In this document: one piece after another, positions 56,190-64,000 of the stretch | Position numbering within the stretch: position 1 is the first letter of the stretch | How the letters are laid out: the number at the start of each line of letters is the position of its first letter | Assembly (NCBI GenBank): GCA_033060915.1 | Contig: CM065387.1 | Location: 40,810,501 to 40,874,500, forward strand | Origin: Euryodendron excelsum | Lineage: Eukaryota > Streptophyta > Magnoliopsida > Ericales > Pentaphylacaceae | Direction: 5' to 3' | DNA length: 64,000 nt | Notes under the pieces: generated by a model | What the model was told of the DNA's origin: nothing | Database searches by the model: none | What the model saw: only the letters and a program-made list of their open reading frames with translations | Made by a program: the position numbers and the translations under genes

Positions 56190-56830
56190 ACTTCATATGG
56201 AAGAAATCTGTTGCAAGATCCACAAGATCAATTGAAAATATCATATCTGCAGAAGTTGTATTAGGTCTCATGTCCAAAATTTCTCACTTGAAAATAAAGG
56301 CGCGGCTTGGGATGTTTGGACATCTATCTTGCATTGGTGGGGGATGAATTGGGTGTGTCCCAAGAACTTCAGCTCCCGTATGGAATGGTGGATCAGCATC
56401 AAAATGAGGAGACTCACAAGGGTTATCTGGCTCTCTCTTCTCATGGCAGTCTCTTGGAAATTATGGTTAGTTAGGAATGAGTTGATCTTCAACATCTTTC
56501 CGAAGCAGCAGAATGTGGTAGAAGATATCAAGATCCTCACAGCTTTTTGGGTCAAATCTACCCTTCCAAATGCTTGCTTCAGTATTCAGGATTTCGTCTT
56601 CTCTATTGACTTAGTCAGAGAGCTAGCTGTTTGATTGTTGCTCGTTCTTGTTCTTTTTTTCTTCTCCCCTGTTCCATCCCCTGTGTGGGTTGGTTCCTGG
56701 CCAATCCTCCCCCGAGTGTAGTTGTTGGGTGCCCTCTCCTGCCTTGCATTTTGCTGGTGCAGGTAGGGCCCCCTCTTATCTCTTGTACCTTTTTATTAAT
56801 GATATTTGCTGTTAAAAAAAAAAAAAAAAA
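56190..56830 (+). mobile_element. 5'-truncated L1-type LINE with poly(A) tail
   Basis: A frame from about 56230 reads RSHVQNFSLENKGAAWDVW, then ILHWWGMNWVCPKNFS and RVIWLSLLMAVSWKLWLVRNELIFN, the zinc-binding region after the reverse transcriptase in plant LINE polyproteins. It ends near 56634. About 180 bases of 3' untranslated sequence lead to 17 A's at 56814-56830. Earlier RT domains are missing, as usual after incomplete reverse transcription. I could not find a matching target duplication. Confidence 0.8.
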
Positions 56831-58222
56831 CGCGGCTCATCAGAAGATAATTAGGTGACTATGTCATTAAATTTTGTGCAATACAAAACTGAAGATGTGA
56901 GTTGGTTGATCTTTTTAATTAATTCCCTCATTTTATGCACACCCAAAGGTTAAGATGGCTATGGCCGCAAGCTGTCTCCATCGCTATAAAATCTTCATTC
57001 TGCTATCAGTGAAACAATTGATAGAAGTAGAGAGAAAAAGGAGTAATGCAGTAAAAGAAAAAGAATTGAGGAGACTTTATGTATTATAGTGAGATCTTAA
57101 ACTTTACAATCCCAACAAAAGTTGAGAATTGAGAAGTCGAGGGAGAAGACAACATCCAGTAACTGATGGGGTTCGAATTAATAATGGTGGCTATAAGTTG
57201 TATCTTGTTAACTATTTATTAATTTTAGGGTTCTATTATTTTCTCTGAGTTGAGTTTTCAAGTAAAATAATGGTTGGCCCATCTATTAGGCCAATAAAGC
57301 GGTCGCTTAAGTGTCCCAATTTTTAGAGTCACGTATTTTGTAAAACTTAGAAAGACCCTATAAAATTTTTTATTAATTTAAGCTTGCTAGAGAGCCGGGC
57401 CTAGAGGCCGACCCCACCCCTAGGATCGTGGGTGGGAGTGGGCCTAGTATTTTTCTGTTTAGCCTTGCTTGGCCTAACTCAAAAATTAGCGGGAGCTCAA
57501 AAAATCGGGCCTGAGCTAGCTGGGCCCAAATTTGAAGCGGGTCCTGTAGGTCAAACTGACATGCCTACGCCTTGGAAACCTCAATATATCTTGACAAAAT
57601 TTTGTGATTTTCAATATACGAATTTACTCAATAACTTATAGACGGTGATTTGGATTGATCACAATTCACCTATTCAACTTTAGTCTTAATATTTTAATCT
57701 AGTGCATGTAATGATTGTATATCACAAGTAAACATGCAAGCAATCACACATAAGGCGAGACATGATATTTTAGTGTGAAGAACTCCAATTTGTTTAAAAA
57801 TCACGATACTTAGTCTAACCAACCACGCATCTATAATGAATATAAAATAGTCAACTTACAATCCAAATCTATATAATTTCAATCCCTCGGGTCTAAATCC
57901 ATGTGCTTGATGTGCACTTTTTGTATTAACTGAATCTCATGATCACGAGGATCTATTCCCTTGATACAAGTTTTCAATGTTTGGTTGAATGTCAAACTCA
58001 TGATATTTTTAGGATCCACCACGCACTGACTCAAGTACAACAATGCACTCGTATAATTCTCATAATATGAGTAAGTCATCTTGAACTCATTCAAAAACAA
58101 CTTCTCAGTGGCTCAGCTCTCCTAGAAACCTTAGAAAGACGGGTCATATTTATACACGTGGAACCACCTCTGACACACTTTCTAAAAAAACAAAATCTCG
58201 CGCGTTTTGTTGCAGTGACAAG
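56831..58222. other. Spacer with hAT-like relic; no genes
   Basis: Around 57395-57565 GGGCCTAG, CGGGCCTGAGCTAGCTGGGCCC and CAAACTGACATGCCTA (inverse of TAGGCATGTCAGTTTG) recall a TAGGGGTGTCAAT-type hAT end; no partner or duplication was found. The rest (57570-58222) is AT-rich and unassigned. ACAAG at 58218-58222 should be the left target duplication of the copia element. Confidence 0.4.
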
Positions 58223-58819
58223 TGTTAGCAAAATACTGCAGATTTATAGATCAGAATATAAAGAAAAACAAATATATGTATTCAAAACATGCTAGAAATA
58301 TTAAACAGAATATAGAGAAAGGAAAAATCTGGCCTGTGAGAATCGTGAGGCGTGGTATCACTGTCCTAAAGCAATTGTGCCTCCCTACGTGAAGGTGATA
58401 GCGGACAGCAGCTGCTCCAAGATTCAACCTGATTGCTCACAGCCTCTCTCCTCGGAAGTCACATCTGTCGGGAGAATTAGAACAGTCCCAGCCGCGGTTG
58501 CCCAAAAAACGTAATGAAAGTATATGTAGAAAATGGAAGAATAGAATGCTGTGAATGCTAGTATATCCACTAAAGTCAATCATAGGCCTTTATATAGGCC
58601 TCTATGTGCAACTGGTCTGATGATGGCTTATTAAGCCACTGTAATAGTCATATAAATTGGCCTTTGAATGACAAATATTATGACATTCAAAATATGTAAC
58701 AGTCAAGAATTAATATCATTTTAAAAACTGTAACAGATGAATTATAATAAAAGTGTAACAGTCAGATTTCAATGTAGGATATAGGAAGTTTTGAAACTTT
58801 TAGTCTCTCACTTCCAACA
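58223..58819 (-). repeat. Ty1/copia 3' LTR, 597 bases (minus)
   Basis: On minus it begins TGTTGGAAGTGAGAG after the polypurine tract and ends GCTAACA. Its final 69 bases match the start of the partial LTR at 63932-64000 with two transitions. It is bounded by TG and CA. Confidence 0.88.
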
Positions 58820-58832
58820 ATCTCCCACAAAG
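58820..58832 (-). other. Polypurine tract of the copia element
   Basis: CTTTGTGGGAGAT on minus directly precedes the LTR, the usual copia plus-strand primer. Confidence 0.75.
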
Positions 58833-59474
58833 TTTCAAAACTTTCTAAAACGTAAAAAGAAAAATAAAATATATAATAGGTTTGGGCAACCTTAATATTG
58901 TGCAATCAGTGTAGGTGTCTTTTAGACTTGAACCTCACTTAGTGTTGACATTTTCCCTCTGAAGGATCATAGTGAGACTACACCTTGAACTAGATCCTTT
59001 GAGCCAGAGTTCAATATATCGCACACACAGTACCGACTATTAGACACATTCACGAGGGAGTGCTATTAAAGGCCATGCACTGAATCTTGATTCTCATGAG
59101 AGTTTCTAGAGAACAGCCCAATTCTCATAATCGCAACCTCACGACAGCTCTCACTTAGGTGAATCCTCCAAGGGTACATGTGACGAGAATACCCTGTAAG
59201 AGTATGCCCGCCTTGGATTCATTTAGGGTTATACCCTTCCTTAACGTTCACATTTCACAACACAGTTGCCTTAGGGATGAGCAGGAGAACATCTAAAGTG
59301 TCTCCTAATATAATATGTGCTGAATATGAGTCACGCAGTATGGATTGTTTTTACCCGTTGAACTTCCTTCATGGGGTCCCCAATCACAGAAGACGGGTTA
59401 CCTCCCTAGGTGACTCCCTGTGGGCTTAGGCCCATCCCCCTCGACAAATAAGGAACTAGCCTCACGCGCTAGTC
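58833..59474 (-). other. 3' untranslated region of the copia element
   Basis: About 640 bases between the pol stop and the polypurine tract show no credible frame. A long 3' region with GGCTTAGGCCCATCC-type text is seen in some Tork/TAR copia elements. Confidence 0.6.
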
Positions 59475-62291
59475 CTAAGGCAATTTTGCTCGTGGGTTTA
59501 GACCCATGTTGCCGGACAAACTTTGAATCATATTCTTTGATAATGCTTTAGTCAATTGATCAGCTATATTGAGCTCAGACTTCACAAAGTCTAGGGATAT
59601 AACATTTCTACTAATCATGTTTCTCACAGATTTATATCTCACTTGAATATGTCTATTCATTTTTTTATTAGTATGAGTTTGCTTCACCAATTCTATCACA
59701 GTTTTACTATCACAATGTAAAGATATAGCAGGTATAGGTTTATCCAATTGAGGTATATTAGATAATAAATTTTTAATCCACTCTCCTTCTATACTAGCAG
59801 TGTCTAAGGCTATAAGCTCTGCCTCCATTGTACTTCTAGAAATTATGGTTTGTTTTTTGGATCCCCAAGATATAGCAGCTCCTCCAAGCAAAAATACATA
59901 ACCAGTAGTAGACTTCACATCAAAGCTATCAGTGATCCAATTTGCATCACTATAACCCTCAACAATAGATGGAAAACCTCTATAACATAAGGAATAATCT
60001 AATGTTCCTCTAAGATATTTACAGACCCTTTCTAAAGCGGTCCAATGTTCCTTACTCGGATTTTGAGTATATCTACTAAGTCTCCCAATAGCATATGAAA
60101 TATCAGGCCTAGATTTATTGGCTATGTACAACAAAGATCCTATCAATTGTGAATACCTCAATTGTTCTATAGGTTCACCTTTATACTTCTTCAAATGTAC
60201 ACTAGAATCATATGGAGTAGAAACAGGTTTATGGTCATAGTACTTAAACTTCTTCAACATCTTCTCTATTATATTTGCTTGACTTAGAAATATTCCATCA
60301 GGTGTTTTCTCCAATTTCATTCCTAAAATTTTATGAGCTTCTCCCAAATCCTTCATATCAAACCTTTTAGACAGATAAGATTTAACATCATCCACAATTT
60401 CTAAATTTGTTCCAAAAATTAAGATATCATCCACATACAGGCATAAAATCACATGGCTCCCACTTTTCTCTTTATAATATAAACATTTATCATGATCATT
60501 AATTCTAAAACCATATTCCAAAATCACTTTATCAAATTTCTCATGCCATTGTTTGGGTGCTTGCTTAAGACCGTACAAAGATTTAACTAACTTACAAACC
60601 TTATGCTCTTGTCCTTTTACTATAAATCCTTCAGGTTGCTCCATATATATCTCTTCATCTAAATCACCATTCAAAAAGGCAGTCTTAACATCCATTTGGT
60701 GAATTACTAACTTATGGATAGAAGCTAATGCAATTAATATCCTAATAGTCGTGATACTAGTCACAGGAGAATACGTATCAAAATAATTTATTCCTTTCTT
60801 TTGTGTAAAACCTTTAGCCACCAACCTTGCCTTATATCTATCTATGCTTCCATCAGATTTCAATTTTTTCCTAAACACCCATTTACAACCTATTGCTTTA
60901 TTTCCAGGAGGCATATCTACTAACTCCCATGTATTATTTTGTAAAATAGAATCTATCTCACTATTAATGGCTTCTTTCCAAAAAGGTGCATCTAATGAGG
61001 ATGTAGCCTCTTTATAGGTTGTAGGCTCTCCTTCTACTAGGTAAGTGTAAAAATCATCTCCTAGGCTTTTCTCTACTCTAGGTCTCTTACTCCTTCTAAG
61101 TTTTACTACAGGTTCTATTTCTTTTTCTAGAGAAGCACTAGCACTAGTGGAAGGTTTATCAAGGTTTGAAGGGATCTGTTTTGAAACTTTATTTTTATAA
61201 GGAAATATGTCTTCAAAAAAAGTTGCATCTCTAGATTCAATGATTGTGTTATTAGATATTTCACTTATTTCAAAGTTAAATACTAAAAACCGATAGGCAC
61301 TATTATTTTGAGCATATCCTAAAAAAACAGTATCTACCTTCTTAGGTCCTATCTTCTTCCTCTTGGGTTCAGGTATAGCTACCTTTGCTAAACACCCCCA
61401 CACTTTTAAGATTTTCAAATTAGGAGTTCTTTTCTTCCAAATCTCATAAGGTGTTTTCTCAACGCCTTTCACAATTACTCTATTCAAAATAAAACAAGCA
61501 CTAAAAATAGCTTCCCCCCATAAATTCTCGGATAAACCAGAACTACCCAACATTGCATTAACCATGTCCATTAAAGTTCTATTCTTTCTCTCTGCTACCC
61601 CATTTGATTGAGGAGAATATAGTGGTGTTAACTCATGTATTATTCCATGTTCCTCACAAAAATTACCAAGGCTAGTCAAAGTATACTCACCTCCTCTATC
61701 AGATCTAAGTACTTTAATTTTTTTTTCTATTTGATTTTCCACCTCGGTCTTATATACTTTAAACTTTTCCATAACTTCATCCTTGGTCTTAATAAGATAA
61801 ATATAACAATACTTAGAACAATCATCTATGAATGTCACAAAATATTTGTTGCCAGCTCTAGTTTGTGGTCTACTAGAATCACACACATCACTATGTACTA
61901 ATTCTAGAAGTTGGGTATTCATCTGTACACTCTTATGAGACTTTCTAGTTTGTTTAGCTTGAACAAAAATCTCACACTCATGTTTGAAATCAACTCTAGA
62001 TTTTGGAATAAGATCAAGATCCATCATTCTTTTGATTTTCTCCAAACTAACATGTCCTAATCTTCCATGCCATACATCATAAGATTCAATATTAAAGACT
62101 GGAGGAGATACTTTATTAACTTCAAAAAATACATTCAACTTGAACAATCCATCACAAACATAACCCTTACCAAAGAAAACATCATTCTTGGAAATTACAA
62201 CTCTATTTGACTCCATAACAACTTTATAACCTTGTTGGACTAAGGATGAGCCACTAACTAAATTTCTTCTAATTTCAGGAACATGTCGCAC
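59475..62291 (-). pseudogene. Ty1/copia pol (integrase, RT, RNase H), long but frameshifted from gag
   Basis: A 938-residue open frame. Integrase has the His pair WHGRLGH (75, 80) and C106, but Phe at 109 where the last zinc-binding Cys belongs. The catalytic triad is D135, D198 and E234 (YSPQSNGVAERKNRTL). RT has D534 (MDVKTAFLNG), SLYGLKQAPKQWH (571-583) and YVDD (619-622). RNase H follows with YSDANW (780-785), TTGYVFLLGG and STMEAEL (820-826), ending GLNPRAKLP. The frame begins after a one-base shift near 62291-62297 relative to gag-protease. Domain order and length are those of a complete copia pol; lineage may be Tork/TAR. With the lost zinc Cys and shift it is probably inactive, but it is the best-kept element here. 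Confidence 0.92.
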
Positions 62292-62296
62292 TTCTT

Positions 62297-63493
62297 TCAG
62301 ATCAAAGACTTCCCAAATGTCATCTTTAATTCCACATCTCTAATTCCCAGCACTTGTGCAACAGACCCATTTCCTAGAGTTACACCTCCTCCACTTGATT
62401 TCTGATAAGTTTTAAAATAATCACGATCAAAACAAACATGTATATTAGCCCCAGAGTCTAACCACCAATCTTTATTTTCATAAGTGAAATTGATCAAAGT
62501 AGGATTATACCTAAAGGATGATTCAGCATGGTTTTCTTGATCCACCAACATGTTGACTTGGGCTCTAGGACCTCTTTGATTTTGATTGAGCTTTGGCTTG
62601 TATGGCTCGGTCTTCTTGAAAAAGCAATCTTTCGCCATATGGTTGGTTCTCCCATAAACATAGCAAGGTCTCATTTCTCTCTCTACGCCCATAGGTTTAT
62701 TATTATGGCTGTTTTGGTTTTGGCTTTGATTTTGATTTTTACGTTGATATTGGTTAGGCCGACTGTTATACCTATTATTTTTGAAATTCTTACCTCTAGG
62801 ATGGTGGTTCCTATTATTGAAATTTCTATACCTATTGTGATTATTATTTTTATTATTGTTATTGTTCACAACCAGGTTCACCTTTGGTAGTTTTTCATTT
62901 TGTGAGATTTGATTCAACCTATGAATTTCTTCTACCCTCATAGAACTTACTGTTTGGGTCAAGGTCAATTCTCCTTGTTTATGCCTAAGGGATTTGGCAA
63001 AGTTGGTCCATGACGATGGTAACTTATCAATAATACATGAAACCTTAAAATCCTCACTAAAAGTTGTTCCACTTTTCTCAGCCTCTAACAAAAGTTCTTT
63101 AAACTCATGGATTTGATCTCCTATAAGCTTATCGTCAACCATTTTGTAACTGGTAAAATTTGAGATTTTGAACCTATTAATTCCAGCATCCTCTAACCCA
63201 TATTCAGCTTCTAGGATGTCCCAAAGCTCCTTAGCAGTTTTGGTGGTATTATGATATATGTCATATAGGTGGTCAGACAGGGCACTAAGAATTCGATTAT
63301 GACAATGAAACTCAATTTCCTCACGAGTCATTCACAAGGACAACTCTGCTCCTTGGTTAGAACTAGTTTCATCTAAGGCAGAGATTAATCCTAAAATAGT
63401 CAACCAATATTTTATTTGTCTTTGCCACCTACGAAAGTGTTGGCCATCAAATTTTTCAGGTTTAACACTAGTTGCATCTTCCACTCGAGCCAT
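62297..63493 (-). pseudogene. Ty1/copia gag and protease, one internal stop
   Basis: The natural start is probably ATG at 63493 (MARVEDATSVKPEKFDGQHF, the usual copia Gag opening). A TGA at 63332-63334 interrupts it, and the frame continues for 344 residues from 63331. Counting from there, the Gag core is 1-140 (TTKTAKELWDILEAEYG, LPSSWTNFAKSLRHKQGELTL), with an Asn/Gln/Arg-rich linker at 155-215. A zinc knuckle at 223-236 has C223, H231 and C236, but Tyr at 226 in place of the second Cys. The aspartic-protease motif WWLDSGANIHV has DSGA at 292-295. The frame is lost at KSLI by a one-base change, after which pol continues in another frame. Confidence 0.9.
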
Positions 63494-63931
63494 TTATCAC
63501 TAAATGTTCAAAAGGGCTAACAGAGAGATCTCTTAAATTCTGTGAGAATCAAAATGACTATGTCACTACAACTGATCAAATATATAAACAATAGTAGATA
63601 TGAAGCAAATAAACCCAACAGTCATTCACAACCTTTAACCATGTAACTAGCTAAAACAAAACCAAAAAACTATTTTTTTTCCTTTAAAACAAAAAGTAGA
63701 AAACCTAAAGCAGAAAGTTTAATTTTATTTCCAAACTAAACCTGAACCTTTCTCACAAAGTACAAAACAAAACTGATTTATATCTATGCACAAAAGCTAT
63801 TTTAATGAAACCAGAAAACCTGTTTCGTTTTGTCTAAAAAAAAAAAACTAAACCACAAACAAGGACTAGAACCTATCTACATGAATCAAATATGATGACA
63901 GCACACAAAACACTTCACAGTTGCTTTAGAT
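63494..63931 (-). other. Leader of the copia element
   Basis: About 440 noncoding bases lie between the 5' LTR and gag. The bases next to the LTR (on minus ATCTAAAGCAACTG) do not match the initiator-Met primer site, so the primer is unclear. Confidence 0.6.
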
Positions 63932-64000
63932 TGTTAGCAAAATACTGCAAATTTATAGATCAGAATATAAAGAAGAACAAATATATGTATTCAAAACATG
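63932..64000 (-). repeat. Ty1/copia 5' LTR, partial at window edge
   Basis: TGTTAGCAAAATACTGC onward matches 58223-58291 with two transitions in 69 bases. The rest of the LTR lies beyond the window. Confidence 0.88.

Overview
This window is AT-rich plant nuclear DNA, almost certainly from a flowering plant. It carries plant-specific LTR-retrotransposon lineages (SIRE-like Ty1/copia with an env-like gene, Athila-like and Ogre/Tat-like Ty3/gypsy), plant hAT transposons and MITEs, a SINE and an L1-type LINE remnant. I can support only one host gene: a single-exon seven-transmembrane protein of the GPR107/GPR108 (Lung_7-TM_R) family at 41284-42672 on the minus strand. Almost everything else is a stack of decayed mobile elements. 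No bacterial-type system, CRISPR array or rRNA/tRNA gene was seen, and I did not find a new multi-gene system.

Layout. (1) 1-12671: 3' part of a SIRE-like element on plus (end of gag, pol, env-like gene, 3' LTR). Its 3' LTR is split by a 4.76-kb solo LTR of an Ogre/Tat-like family (7484-12240) with exact duplicated target GTTTG. (2) 12672-17744: Ogre/Tat-like leader and gag on plus, interrupted by a truncated LTR of the same family as the solo LTR. (3) 17745-19640: a segment duplicated from the region upstream of the host gene, plus a SINE and relics. (4) About 19640-39720: an Athila-like element on minus (3' LTR, env-like gene, small extra ORF, integrase, RT, protease, gag). It is split by a second, full-length SIRE-like element (30394-38603) with exact target duplication TCTTT. 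(5) 39720-44300: the host gene, with MITE and hAT insertions around it. (6) 44300-49340: Ogre/Tat fragments. (7) 49340-52394: a decayed hAT transposon with BED-finger transposase. (8) 52400-57600: MITEs, a 1.06-kb hAT element with exact 8-bp target duplication, and an L1 3' end. (9) 58223-64000: a nearly full-length Ty1/copia element on minus whose 5' LTR runs off the window.

The insertions give a relative order. An Ogre-like element was entered by SIRE copy 1, which was then entered by an Ogre-like LTR element that collapsed to a solo LTR. Separately, Athila was entered by SIRE copy 2. Coding regions decay mainly by C-to-T and G-to-A changes that create TAG, TAA and TGA, as expected for long-methylated plant transposons. 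The two SIRE copies have lost different catalytic residues, and copy 2 has also lost most of the env-like gene.

The less ordinary points are in element architecture. The Ogre-like LTR has a hairpin minisatellite and GGCGCC palindromes placed just upstream of an inferred TATA box. The Athila-like element has a second U3/polypurine-like module ahead of its env-like gene and an unassigned small ORF after integrase. Two different LTR lineages carry env-like genes. Assignments rest on motif recognition by eye; lineage names and boundaries without a target duplication are approximate.
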